NCBI RefSeq assembly: GCF_029227915.1
Contig: NC_079883.1
Span: 31,064,001-31,128,000 of the forward strand
Source: Hydractinia symbiolongicarpus
Lineage: Eukaryota > Cnidaria > Hydrozoa > Anthoathecata > Hydractiniidae
DNA: 64,000 nt
Direction of reading: 5' to 3'
Program-made: the position numbers and the translations under genes
The notes under the pieces: generated by a model
Database searches by the model: none
Told to the model about the DNA's origin: nothing
Seen by the model: the letters and a program-made list of their open reading frames with translations, nothing else
Shown: one piece after another, positions 12,831 to 25,549 of the stretch
Position numbering within the stretch: position 1 is the stretch's first letter
How the letters are laid out: every line of letters begins with the position of its first letter

Positions 12831-15650
12831 AAAATTTAAAAAATCGTTCGGGAAATGAGTTTACTCCCTGGGTACTTTCTTTGTATACATTCGATTATAC
12901 GGGCCAAGCCCGGGATATACGGGCAAACGCGGGTTTTCGTTTGCCGGCGATTAAACCTCTTTCATTAGGCGTCTCATCAAAAATGAAAACATTTTTGAAA
13001 ACTACAAGTCTTATGCGTTTTAGTGGTGAAAAAATAATTTAAAAAATCGTTCCCGAAATGAGTTTACTCACAGGGTACTTTTTTTGTATACATTCGACTA
13101 TACGGGCCAAGCCCGGGATTTACGGGAAATCGCGGGTTTTCGTTTGCCGGCGATTAAACCTCTTTCATTAAGCGTCTCATCAAAAATGAAAACATTTTTG
13201 AAAACTACAAGTCTTATGCGTTTTAGTGGTGAAATAATAATTTAAAAAATCGTTCGGGAAATGAGTTTACACCCTGGGTACTTTCTTTGTATACTTTTGA
13301 CTATACGGGCCGAGTCCGGGATTTACGGGAAATCGCAGGTTTTCGTTTGCCGGCGATTAAACTTCTTTTATTCAGCGTCTCATCAAAGATGAAAACATTT
13401 TTGAAAACTACAAGTCTCATGCGTTTTAGTGGTGAAAAAATAATTTAAAAAATCGTTCGGGAAATGAGTTTACTCCCTGGGTACTTTCTTTGTATACTTT
13501 TGACTATGCAGGCCGAGTCCGGGGTTTACGGGAAATGGCGGGTTTTCGTTTGCCGGCGATTAAACTTCTTTTATTCAGCGTCTGATCAAAAATGAAAACA
13601 TTTTTGAAAACTACAAGTCTCAAGCTTTTAAGTGGTGAAAAAAAAATTTAAAAAATCGTTCGGGAAATGAGTTTACTCCCTGGGTACTTTCTTTGTATAC
13701 ATTCGACTATACGGGCCAAGCCCGGGATTTACGGGAAATCGCGGGATTTCGTTTGCCGGCGATTAAACCTCTTTCATTAAGCGTCTTATCAAAAATGAAA
13801 ACATTTTTGGAAACTACAAGTCTCATGCGTTTTAGTGGTAAAAAAAAAATTTAAAAAATTGTTCGGGAAATGAGTTTACTCCCTGGGTACTTTCTTTGTA
13901 TACATTCGATTAAACGGGCCAAGCCCGGGATATACGGGCAAACGCGGGTTTTCGTTTGCCGGCGATTAAACCTCTTTCATTAAGCGTCTCATCAAAAATG
14001 AAAACATTTTTGAAAACTACAAGTCTTATGCGTTTTAGTGGTGAAAAAATAATTTAAAAAATCGTTCCCGAAATGAGTTTACTCACAGGGTACTTTTTTT
14101 GTATACATTCGACTATACGGGCCAAGCCCGGGATTTACGGGAAATCGCGGGTTTTCGTTTGCCGGCGATTAAACCTCTTTCATTAAGCGTCTCATCAAAA
14201 ATGAAAACATTTTTGAAAACTACAAGTCTTATGCGTTTTAGTGGTGAAATAATAATTTAAAAAATCGTTCGGGAAATGAGTTTACACGCTGGGTACTTTC
14301 TTTGTATACTTTTGACTATACGGGCCGAGTCCGGGATTTACGGGAAATCGCAGGTTTTCGTTTGCCGGCGATTAAACTTCTTTTATTCAGCGTCTCATCA
14401 AAGATGAAAACATTTTTGAAAACTACAAGTCTCATGCGTTTTAGTGGTGAAAAAATAATTTAAAAAATCGTTCAGGAAATGAGTTTACTCCCTGGGTACT
14501 TTCTTTGTATACTTTTGACTATGCAGGCCGAGTCCGGGGTTAACGGGAAATGGCGGGTTTTCGTTTGCCGGCAATTAAACTTCTTTTATTCAGCGTCTGA
14601 TCAAAAATGAAAACATTTTTGAAAACTACAAGTCTCATGCGTTTTAGTGGTAAAAAAAAAATTTAAAAAATCGTTCGGGAAATGAGTTTACTCCCTGGGT
14701 ACTTTCTTTGTATACATTCGATTAAACGGGCCAAGCCCGGGATATACGGGCAAACGCGGGTTTTCGTTTGCCGGCGATTAAACCTCTTTCATTAAGCGTC
14801 TCATCAAAAATGAAAACATTTTTGAAAACTACAAGTCTTATGCGTTTTAGTGGTGAAAAAATAATTTAAAAAATCGTTCCCGAAATGAGTTTACTCACAG
14901 GGTACTTTTTTTGTATACATTCGACTATACGGGCCAAGCCCGGGATTTACGGGAAATCGCGGGTTTTCGTTTGCCGGCGATTAAACCTCTTTCATTAAGC
15001 GTCTCATCAAAAATGAAAACATTTTTGAAAACTACAAGTCTTATGCGTTTTAGTGGTGAAATAATAATTTAAAAAATCGTTCGGGAAATGAGTTTACACC
15101 CTGGGTACTTTCTTTGTATACTTTTGACTATACGGGCCGAGTCCGGGATTTACGGGAAATCGCAGGTTTTCGTTTGCCGGCGATTAAACTTCTTTTATTC
15201 AGCGTCTCATCAAAGATGAAAACATTTTTGAAAACTACAAGTCTCATGCGTTTTAGTGGTGAAAAAATAATTTAAAAAATCGTTCAGGAAATGAGTTTAC
15301 TCCCTGGGTACTTTCTTTGTATACTTTTGACTATGCAGGCCGAGTCCGTGGTTAACGGGAAATGGCGGGTTTTCGTTTGCCGGCGATTAAACTTCTTTTA
15401 TTCAGCGTCTGATCAAAAATGAAAACATTTTTGAAAACTACAAGTCTCAAGCTTTTTAGTGGTGAAAAAAAAATTTAAAAAATCGTTCGGGAAATGAGTT
15501 TACTCCCTGGGTACTTTCTTTGTATACATTCGACTATACGGGCCAAGCCCGGGATTTACGGGAAATCGCGGGATTTCGTTTGCCGGCGATTAAACCTCTT
15601 TCATTAAGCGTCTCATCAAAAATGAAAACATTTTTAAAAACTACAAGTCT
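12807..15650 (+). repeat. 5-4-5 monomer HOR series
   Basis: A marker monomer with TCGATTATAC or TCGATTAAAC, GGGATATACGGG and CAAACGCGGG starts three units; the TCGATT lies at 12891, 13906 and 14718. The spacings are 1015 bp (5 monomers) and 812 bp (4 monomers). The missing monomer in the middle unit is the CTCAAGCTTTT one, seen near 13.62 and 15.44 kb. After the third unit's fifth monomer comes a duplicated TTCCGGAAAT/CTCACAGGG monomer near 15.64-16.02 kb. Confidence 0.85.
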
Positions 15651-16439
15651 TATGCGTTTTAGTGGTGAAAAAATAATTTAAAAAATCGTTCCGGAAATGA
15701 GTTTACTCACAGGGTACTTTCTTTGTATACATTCGACTATACGGGCCAAGCCCGGGATTTACGGGAAATCGCGGGATTTCGTTTGCCGGCGATTAAACCT
15801 CTTTCATTAAGCGTCTCATCAAAAATGAAAACATTTTTAAAAACTACAAGTCTTATGCGTTTTAGTGGTGAAAAAATAATTTAAAAAATCGTTCCGGAAA
15901 TGAGTTTACTCACAGGGTACTTTCTTTGTATACATTCGACTATACGGGCCAAGCCCGGGATTTACGGGAAATCGCGGGTTTTCGTTTGCCGGCGATTAAA
16001 CCTCTTTCATTAAGCGTCTTATCAAAAATGAAAACATTTTTGAAAACTACAAGTCTTATGCGTTTTAGTGGTGAAAAAATAATTTAAAAAATCGTTCGGG
16101 AAATGAGTTTACTCCATGGGTACTTTCTTTTTATACTTTTGACTATACAGGCCGAGTCTGGGATTTACGGGAAGTCGCGGGTTTTCGTTTGCCGGCGATT
16201 AAACTTCTTTTATTCAGCGTCTCATCAAAAATGAAAACATTTTTAAAAACTACAAGTCTCATGGGCTTTAGTGGTGAAATAATAATTAAAAAAATCGTTC
16301 GGAAAATGAGTTTACACCCTGGGTACTTTCTTTGTATACTTTTGACTATACGAGCCGAGTCCGGGATTTACGGGAAATCGCTGGTTTTCCTTTGCCGGCG
16401 ATTAAACTTCTTTTGTTCAGCGTCTGATCAAAAATGAAA

Positions 16440-17650
16440 ACATTTTTGAAAACTACAAGTCTCAAGCGTTTTAGTGGTGAAAGAAAAATTTAAAAAATCG
16501 TTCGGGAAATGAGTTTATTCCCTGGGTAATTTCTTTGTATACATTCGACTATACGGGCCAAGCCCGGGATTTACGGGAGATCGCGGGATTTCGTTTGCCG
16601 GCGATTAAACCTCTTTCATTAAGCGTCTCGTCAAAAATGAAAACATTTTTGAAAACTACAAGTTTCATGCGTTTTAGTGGTAAAAAAAAAATTTAAAAAA
16701 TCGTTCGGGAAATGAGTTTACACCCTGGGTACTTTCTTTGTATACTTTTGACTATACGGGCCGAGTCCGGGATTTACGGGAAATCGCAGGTATTCGTTTG
16801 CCGGCGATTAAACTTCTTTTATTCAGCGTCTCATCAAAGATGAAAACATTTTTGAAAACTACAAGTCTCATGCGTTTTAGTGGTGAAAAAATAATTTAAA
16901 AAATCGTTCGGGAAATGAGTTTACTCCCTGGGTACTTTCTTTGTATACTTTTGACTATACGAGCCGAGTCCGGGATTTACGGGAAATCGCTGGTTTTCTT
17001 TTGCCGGCGATTAAACTTCTTTTGTTCAGCGTCTGATCAAAAATGAAAACATTTTTGAAAACTACAAGTCTCAAGCGTTTTAGTGGTGAAAGAAAAATTT
17101 AAAAAATCGTTCGGGAAATGAGTTTATTCCCTGGGTAATTTCTTTGTATACATTCGACTATACGGGCCAAGCCCGGGATTTACGGGAGATCGCGGGATTT
17201 CGTTTGCCGGCGATTAAACCTCTTTCATTAAGCGTCTCGTCAAAAATGAAAACATTTTTGAAAACTACAAGTTTCATGCGTTTTAGTGGTAAAAAAAAAA
17301 TTTAAAAAATCGTTCGGGAAATGAGTTTACACCCTGGGTACTTTCTTTGTATACTTTTGACTACACGGGCCGAGTCCGGGATTTACGGGAAATCGCAGGT
17401 TTTCGTTTGCCGGCGATTAAACTTCTTTTATTCAGCGTTTCGTCAAAGATGAAAACATTTTTGAAAACTACAAGTCTCATGCGTTTTAGTGGTGAAAAAA
17501 TAATTTAAAAAATCGTTCGGGAAATGAGTTTACTCCCTGGGTACTTTCTTTGTATACTTTTGACTATGCGGGCCGAGTCCGGGATTTACGGGAGATCGCG
17601 GGATTTCGTTTGCCGGCGATTAAACCTCTTTCATTAAGCGTCTTATCAAA
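16440..17650 (+). repeat. 3-monomer HOR with CCTGGGTAATTTC mark
   Basis: The mark TTATTCCCTGGGTAATTTC occurs at 16516 and 17124, 608 bp apart. It is followed in both copies by a GGGAGATCGCGGG monomer and a CATCAAAGATG or CGTCAAAGATG monomer. Copies differ by several bases, so this duplication is older than the near-identical ones further right. The same lineage appears near 10.6, 12.66 and 19.35 kb. Confidence 0.8.
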
Positions 17651-17679
17651 AATGAAAACATTTTTGAAAACTACAAGTC

Positions 17680-20350
17680 TTATGCGTTTTAGTGGTGAAA
17701 AAATAATTTAAAAAATCGTTCGGGAAATGAGTTTACTCCATGGGTACTTTCTTTTTATACTTTTGACTATACGGGCCGAGTCCGGATTTAGGGGAAGTCG
17801 CGGATTTTCGTTTGCCGGCGATTAAACTTCTTTTATTCAGCGTCTCATCAAAAATAAAAACATTTTTAAAAACTACAAGTCTCATGGGCTTTAGTGGTGA
17901 AAAAATAATTTAAAAAATCGTTCCGGAAATGAGTTTACTCACAGGGTACTTTCTTTGTATACTTTTGACTATACGAGCCGAGTCCGGGATTTACGGGAAA
18001 TCGCTGGTTTTCCTTTGCCGGCGATTAAACTTCTTTTGTTCAGCGTCTGATCAAAAATGAAAACATTTTTGAAAACTACAAGTCTTATGCGTTTTAGTGG
18101 TGAAAAAATAATTTGAAAAATCGTTCCGGAAATGAGTTTACTCACAGGGTACTTTCTTTGTATACATTTGACTATACGGGCCAAGCCCGGGATTTACGGG
18201 AAATCGCTGGTTTTCGTTTGCCGGCGATTAAACCTCTTTCATAAAGCGTCTCATCAAAAATGAAAACATTTTTGAAAACTACAAGTCTTATGCGTTTTAG
18301 TGGTGAAAAAATAATTTAAAAAATCGTTCGGGAAATGAGTTTACTCCATGGGTACTTTCTTTTTATACATTTGACTATACGGGCCGAGTCCGGATTTAGG
18401 GGAAGTCGCGGATTTTCGTTTGCCGGCGATTAAACTTCTTTTATTCAGCGTCTCATCAAAAATAAAAACATTTTTAAAAACTACAAGTCTCATGGGCTTT
18501 AGTGGTGAAAAAATAATTTAAAAAATCGTTCCGGAAATGAGTTTACTCACAGGGTACTTTCTTTGTATACAGTCGGCTATACGGGCCAAGCCCGGGATTT
18601 ACGGGAAATCGCGGGTTTTCGTTTGCCGGCGATTAAACCTCTTTCATTAAGCGTCTCATCAAAAATGAAAACATTTTTGAAAACTACAAGTCTTATGCGT
18701 TTTAGTGGTGAAAAAATAATTTAAAAAATCGTTCGGGAAATGAGTTTACTCCATGGGTACTTTCTTTTTATACTTTTGACTATACGGGCCGAGTCCGGAT
18801 TTATGGGAAGTCGCGGATTTTCGTTTGCCGGCGATTAAACTTCTTTTATTCAGCGTCTCATCAAAAATAAAAACATTTTTAAAAACTACAAGTCTCATGG
18901 GCTTTAGTGGTGAAATAATAATTTGAAAAATCGTTCGGGAAATGAGTTTACACCCTGGGTACTTTCTTTGTATACTTTTGACTATACGGGCCGAGTCCGG
19001 GATTTACGGGAAGTCGCGGGTTTTCGTTTGCCGGCGATTAAACTTCTTTCATTCAGCGTCTCATCAAAAATGAAAACATTTTTAAAAACTACAAGTCTCA
19101 TGGGCTTTAGTGGTGAAATAATAATTTAAAAAATCGTTCGGAAAATGAGTTTACACCCTGGGTACTTTCTTTGTATACTTTTGACTATACGAGCCGAGTC
19201 CGGGATTTACGGGAAATCGCTAGTTTTCCTTTGCCGGCGATTAAACTTCTTTTGTTCAGCGTCTGATCAAAAATGAAAATTTTTTTGAAAACTACAAGTC
19301 TCAAGCGTTTTAGTGGTGAAAGAAAAATTTAAAAAATCGTTCGGGAAATGAGTTTATTCCCTGGGTAATTTCTTTGTATACATTCGACTATACGGGCCAA
19401 GCCCGGGATTTACGGGAGATCGCGGGATTTCGTTTGCCGGCGATTAAACCTCTTTTATTCAGCGTCTCATCAAAGATGAAAACATTTTTGAAAACTACAA
19501 GTCTCATGCGTTTTAGTGGTGAAAAAATAATTTAAAAAATCGTTCGGGAAATGAGTTTACTCCCTGGGTACTTTCTTTGTATACTTTTGACTATGCGGGC
19601 CGAGTCCGGGGTTTACGGGAAATGGCGGGTTTTCGTTTGCCGGCGATTAAACTTCTTTTATTCAGCGTCTGATCAAAAATGAAAACATTTTTGAAAACTA
19701 CAAGTCTCAAGCTTTTTAGTGGTGAAAAAAAAATTTAAAAAATCGTTCGGGAAATGAGTTTACTCCCTGGGTACTTTCTTTGTATACATTCGACTATACG
19801 GGCCAAGCCCGGGATTTACGGGAAATCGCGGGATTTCGTTTGCCGGCGATTAAACCTCTTTCATTAAGCGTCTCATCAAAAATGAAAACATTTTTAAAAA
19901 CTACAAGTCTTATGCGTTTTAGTGGTGAAAAAATAATTTAAAAAATCGTTCCGGAAATGAGTTTACTCACAGGGTACATTCTTTGTATACATTCGACTAT
20001 ACGGGCCAAGCCCGGGATTTACGGGAAATCGCGGTTTCTCGTTTGCCGGCGATTAAACCTCTTTCATTAAGCGTCTTATCAAAAATGAAAACATTTTTGT
20101 AAACTACAAGTCTTATGCGTTTTAGTGGTGAAAAAATAATTTAAAAAATCGTTCGGGAAATGAGTTTACTCCATGGGTACTTTCTTTTTATACTTTTGAC
20201 TATACGGGCCGAGTCCGGATTTAGGGGAAGTCGCGGATTTTCGTTTGCCGGCGATTAAACTTCTTTTATTCAGCGTCTCATCAGAAATAAAAACATTTTT
20301 AAAAACTACAAGTCTCATGGGCTTTAGTGGTGAAAAAATAATTTAAAAAA
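17680..20350 (+). repeat. Recurring TCCGGATTTAGGGG lineage at 608, 405 and ~1420 bp spacing
   Basis: A monomer pair with CCATGGGTAC, CTTTTTATAC, a one-base loss giving TCCGGATTTA, and AAAAATAAAAAC occurs with its TCCGG at 17781, 18389, 18794 and 20214. The spacings correspond to 3, 2 and 7 monomers. Between them lie TTCCGGAAAT/CTCACAGGG monomers. This is a short, irregular HOR whose unit length changed as it spread. Confidence 0.78.
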
Positions 20351-21039
20351 TCGTTCCGGAAATGAGTTTACTCACAGGGTACTTTCTTTGTATACATTCG
20401 ACTATGCGGGCCAAGCCCGGGATTTACGGGAAATCGCGGGTTTTCGTTTGCCGGCGATTAAACCTCTTTCATTAAGCGTCTCATCAAAAATGAAAACATT
20501 TTTGAAAATTACAAGTCTCATGCGTTTTAGTGGTGAAAAAATAATTTAAAAAATCGTTCGGGAAATGAGTTTACTCCCTGGGTACTTTCTTTGTATACTT
20601 TTGACTATGCGGGCCGAGTCCGGGGTTTACGGGAAATGGCGGGTTTTCGTTTGCCGGCGATTAAACTTCTTTTATTCAGCGTCTGATCAAAAATGAAAAC
20701 ATTTTTGAAAACTACAAGTCTTAAGCTTTTTCGTGGTGAAAAAAAAATTTAAAAAATCGTTCGGGAAATGAGTTTACTCCCTGGGTACTTTCTTTGTATA
20801 CATTCGACTATACGGGCCAAGACCGGCATTTACGGGAAATCGCGGGATTTCGTTTGCCGGCGATTAAACCTCTTTCATTAAGCGTCTCATCAAAAATGAA
20901 AACATTTTTGAAAACTACAAGTCTTATGCGTTTTAGTGGTGAAAAAATAATTTAAAAAATCGTTCCGGAAATGAGTTTACTCACAGGGTACTTTCTTTGT
21001 ATACATTCGACTATACGGGCCAAGCCCGGGATTTACGGG

Positions 21040-22055
21040 AAATGGCGGGTTTTCGTTTGCCGGCGATTAAACTTCTTTTATTCAGCGTCTGATCAGAAAT
21101 GAAAACATTTTTGAAAACTACAAGTCTCAAGCTTTTTAGTGGTGAAAAAAAAATTTAAAAAATCGTTCGGGAAATGAGTTTACTCCCTGGGTACTTTCTT
21201 TGTATACATTCGACTATACGGGCCAAGCCCGGGATTTACGGGAAATGGCGGGTTTTTGTTTGCCGGCGATTAAACTTCTTTTATTCAGTGTCTCATCAAA
21301 AATGAAAACATTTTTGAAAACTACAAGTCTCATGGGCTTTAGTGGTGAAATAATAATTTACAAAATCGTTCGGGAAATGAGTTTACACCCTGGGTACTTT
21401 CTTTGTATACTTTAGACTATACGGGCCGAATCCGGGGTTTACGGGAAATGGCGGGTTTTCGTTTGCCGGCGATTAAACTTCTTTTATTCAGCGTCTGATC
21501 AGAAATGAAAACATTTTTGAAAACTACAAGTCTCAAGCTTTTTAGTGGTGAAAAAAAAATTTAAAAAATCGTTCGGGAAATGAGTTTACTCCCTGGGTAC
21601 TTTCTTTGTATACATTCGACTATACGGGCCAAGCCCGGGATTTACGGGAAATGGCGGGTTTTTGTTTGCCGGCGATTAAACTTCTTTTATTCAGTGTCTC
21701 ATCAAAAATGAAAACATTTTTGAAAACTACAAGTCTCATGGGCTTTAGTGGTGAAATAATAATTTACAAAATCGTTCGGGAAATGAGTTTACACCCTGGG
21801 TACTTTCTTTGTATACATTCGACTATACGGGCCAAGCCCGGGATTTACGGGAAATGGCGGGTTTTTGTTTGCCGGCGATTAAACTTCTTTTATTCAGTGT
21901 CTCATCAAAAATGAAAACATTTTTGAAAACTACAAGTCTCATGGGCTTTAGTGGTGAAATAATAATTTACAAAATCGTTCGGGAAATGAGTTTACACCCT
22001 GGGTACTTTCTTTGTATACTTTAGACTATACGGGCCGAATCCGGGATTTACGGGA
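21040..22055 (+). repeat. XYXYY two-monomer HOR
   Basis: X monomers carry CTGATCAGAAATG and CTCAAGCTTTT; Y monomers carry GGGTTTTTGTTTG, CAGTGTCTC, GGGCTTTAG and AATTTACAAAATCG. X begins near 21040 and 21446. Y begins near 21240, 21650 and 21850. The first four monomers are two copies of a 406-bp pair, and the last Y is a further 203-bp duplication. The three Y monomers look identical by eye. Confidence 0.87.
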
Positions 22056-23999
22056 AATCGCAGGTTTTCGTTTGCCGGCGATTAAACTTCTTTCATTCAG
22101 CGTCTCATCAAAAATGAAAACATTTTTGAAAACTACAAGTCTCATGCGTTTTAGTGGTGAAAAAAAAAATTAAAAAATCGTTCGGGAAATGAGTTTACTC
22201 CCTGGGTACTTTCTTTGTATACATTCGACTATACGGGCCAAGCCCGGGATTTACGGGAAATCGCGGGTTTTCCTTTGCCCGCGATTAAACTTCTTTTATT
22301 CAGCGTCTCATCAAAAATGAAAACATTTTTGAAAACTACAAGTGTCATGCGTTTTAGTGGTGAAAAAAAAATTTAAAAAATCGTTCGGGAAATGAGTTTA
22401 CTCCCTTGGTACTTTCTTTGTATACATTCGACTATACGGGCCAAGCCCGGGATTTACGGGAAATCGCGGGATTTCGTTTGCCGGCGATTAAACCTCTTTC
22501 ATTAAGCGTCTCATCAAAAATGAAAACATTTTTGAAAACTAAAAGTCTCATGCGTTTTAGTGGTAAAAAAAAAATCGTTCGGGAAATGAGTTTACACCCT
22601 GGGTACTTTCTTTGTATACTTTTGACTATACGGCCGAGTCCGGGATTTACGGGAAATCGCAGGTTTTCGTTTGCCGGCGATTAAACTTCTTTTATTCAGC
22701 GTCTCATCAAAAATGAAAACATTTTTGAAAACTACAAGTCTCATGCGTTTTAGTGGTGAAAAAAAAAAATTAAAAAATCGTTCGGGAAATGAGTTTACTT
22801 CCTGGGTACTTTCTTTGTATACTTTTGACTATACGGGCCAAGCCCGGGATTTACGGGAAATCCCGGGTTTTCGTTTGCCGGCGATTAAACTTCTTTTATT
22901 CAGCGTCTCATCAAAAATGAAAACATTTTTGAAAACTACAAGTCTTATGCGTTTTAGTGGTGAAAAAATAATTTAAAAAATCGTTCCGGAAATGAGTTTA
23001 CTCACAGGGTACTTTCTTTGTATACATTCGACTATACGGGCCAAGCCCGGGATTTGCGGGAAATCGCGGGTTTTCGTTTGCCGGCGATTAAACCTCTTTC
23101 ATTAAGCGTCTCATCAAAAATGAAAACATTTTTGAAAACTACAAGTCTCATGCGTTTAAGTGGTAAAAAAAAAATTTAAAAATCGTTCGGGAAATGAGTT
23201 TACTCCCTGGGTACTTTCTTTGTATACATTCGACTATACGGGCCAAGCCCGGGATTTACGGGAAATCGCGGGTTTTCGTTTGCCGGCGATTAAACCTCTT
23301 TCATTAAGCGTCTCATCAAAAATGAAAACATTTTTGAAAATTACAAGTCTCATGCGTTTTAGTGGTAAAAAATAATTTCAAAAATCGTTTGGAAATGAGT
23401 TTACTCCCTGGGTACTTTCTTTGTATTCATTCGACTATACGGGCCAAGCCCGGAATTTACGGGAAATCGCGGGATTTCGTTTGCCGGCGATTAAACGTCT
23501 TTCATTAAGCGTCTCATCAAAAATGAAAACATTTTTGAAAACTGCAAGTCTCATGCGTTTTAGTGGTAAAAAAAAAATTTAAAAAATCGTTCGGAAAATG
23601 AGTTTACTCCCTGGGTACTTTCTTTGTATACTTTTGAATATGCGGGCTGAGTCCGGGGTTTACGGGAAATGGCGGGTTTTCGTTTGCCGGCGATTAAACT
23701 TCTTTTTTTCAGCGTCTGATCAAAAATGAAAACATTTTTGAAAACTACAAGTCTCAAGCGTTTTAGTGGTGAGAAAAAAATTTAAAAAATCGTTCGGGAA
23801 ATGAGTTTACTCCCTGGGTACTTTCTTTGTATACATTCGACTATACGGGCCAAGCCCGGGATTTACGGGAAAAAGCGGGATTTCGTTTGCCGGCGATTAA
23901 ACCTCTTTCATTAAGCGTCTCATCAAAAATGAAAACATTTTTGAAAACTACAAGTCTCATGCGTTTTAGTGGTAAAAAAAAAATTTAAAAAATCGTTCG

Positions 24000-24810
24000 G
24001 GAAATGAGTTTACACCCTGGGTACTTTCTTTGTATACTTTTGACTATACGGGCCGAGACCGGGATTTATGGGAAATCGCAGGTTTTCGTTTGCCGGCGAT
24101 TAAACTTCTTTTATTCAGCGTCTCATCAAAAATGAAAACATTTTCGAAAACTACAAGTCTCATGCGTTTTAGGGGTGAAAAAATAAATTAAAAAATCGTT
24201 CGGGAAATGAGTTTATTTCCTGGGTACTTTCTTTGTATACTTTTGACTATACGGGCCATGCCCGGGATTTACGGGAAATCGCTGGTTTTCGTTTGCCGGC
24301 GATTAAACTTCTTTTATTCAGCGTCTCATCAAAAATGAAAACATTTTTGAAAACTACAAGTCTCATGCGTTTTAGTGGTAAAAAAAAAATTTAAAAAATC
24401 GTTCGGGAAATGAGTTTACACCCTGGGTACTTTCTTTGTATACTTTTGACTATACGGGCCGAGACCGGGATTTACGGGAAATCGCAGGTTTTCGTTTGCC
24501 GGCGATTAAACTTCTTTTATTCAGCGTCTCATCAAAAATGAAAACATTTTCGAAAACTACAAGTCTCATGCGTTTTAGGGGTGAAAAAATAAATTAAAAA
24601 ATCGTTCGGGAAATGAGTTTATTTCCTGGGTACTTTCTTTGTATACTTTTGACTATACGGGCCATGCCCGGGATTTACGGGAAATCGCTGGTTTTCGTTT
24701 GCCGGCGATTAAACTTCTTTTATTCAGCGTCTCATCAAAAATGAAAACATTTTTGAAAACTACAAGTCTTATGCGTTTTAGTGGTGAAAAAATAATTTAA
24801 AAAATCGTTT
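24000..24810 (+). repeat. 2-monomer HOR, two copies of 406 bp
   Basis: The private GGGCCGAGACCGGG lies at 24052 and 24458, 406 bp apart. Each is followed by TTTTCGAAAAC, GTTTTAGGGGTG, TTATTTCCTGGG, GCCATGCCCGGG and CGCTGG. The only difference I noticed is GGGATTTATGGG in the first copy against GGGATTTACGGG in the second. Confidence 0.87.
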
Positions 24811-25549
24811 CGGAAATGAGTTTACTCACAGGGTACTTTCTTTGTATACATTCGACTATACGGGCCAAGCCCGGGATTTACGGGAAATCGCGGGTTTTCG
24901 TTTGCCGGCGATTAAACCTCTTTCATTAAGCGTCTCATCAAAAATGAAAACATTTTTGAAAACTACTAGTCTCATGCGTTTTAGTGGTAAAAAAAAAAAA
25001 TTAAAAAATCGTTCGGGAAATGAGTTTACACCATGGGTACTTTCTTTGTATACTTTTGACTATACGGCCGAGTCGGGGATTTACGGGAAATCGCAGGTTT
25101 TCGTTTGCCGGCGATTAAACCTCTTTTATTCAGCGTCTCATCAAAAATGAAAACATTTTTGAAAACTACAAGTCTCATGCGTTTTAGTGGTGAAAAAAAA
25201 AATTAAAAAATCGTTCGGGAAATGAGTTTACTTCCTGGGTACTTTCTTTGTATACTTTTGACTATACGGGCCAAGCCCGGGATTTACGGGAAATCGCGGG
25301 TTTTCGTTTGCCGGCGATTAAACTTCTTTTATTCAGCGTCTCATCAAAAATGAAAACATTTTTGAAAACTACAAGTCTTATGCGTTTTAGTGGTGAAAAA
25401 ATAATTTAAAAAATCGTTCCGGAAATGAGTTTACTCACAAGGTACTTTCTTTGTATACATTCGACTATACGGGCCAAGCCCGGGATTTACGGGAAATCGC
25501 GGGTTTTCGTTTGCCGGCGATTAAACCTCTTTCATTAAGCGTCTCATCA

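Noticed and set aside
24170-24178. Telomere-like TTTAGGGG (also near 24578, 48856 and 51291)
   Set aside because: A single unit created by one substitution in TTTAGTGG. There is no tandem telomere repeat.
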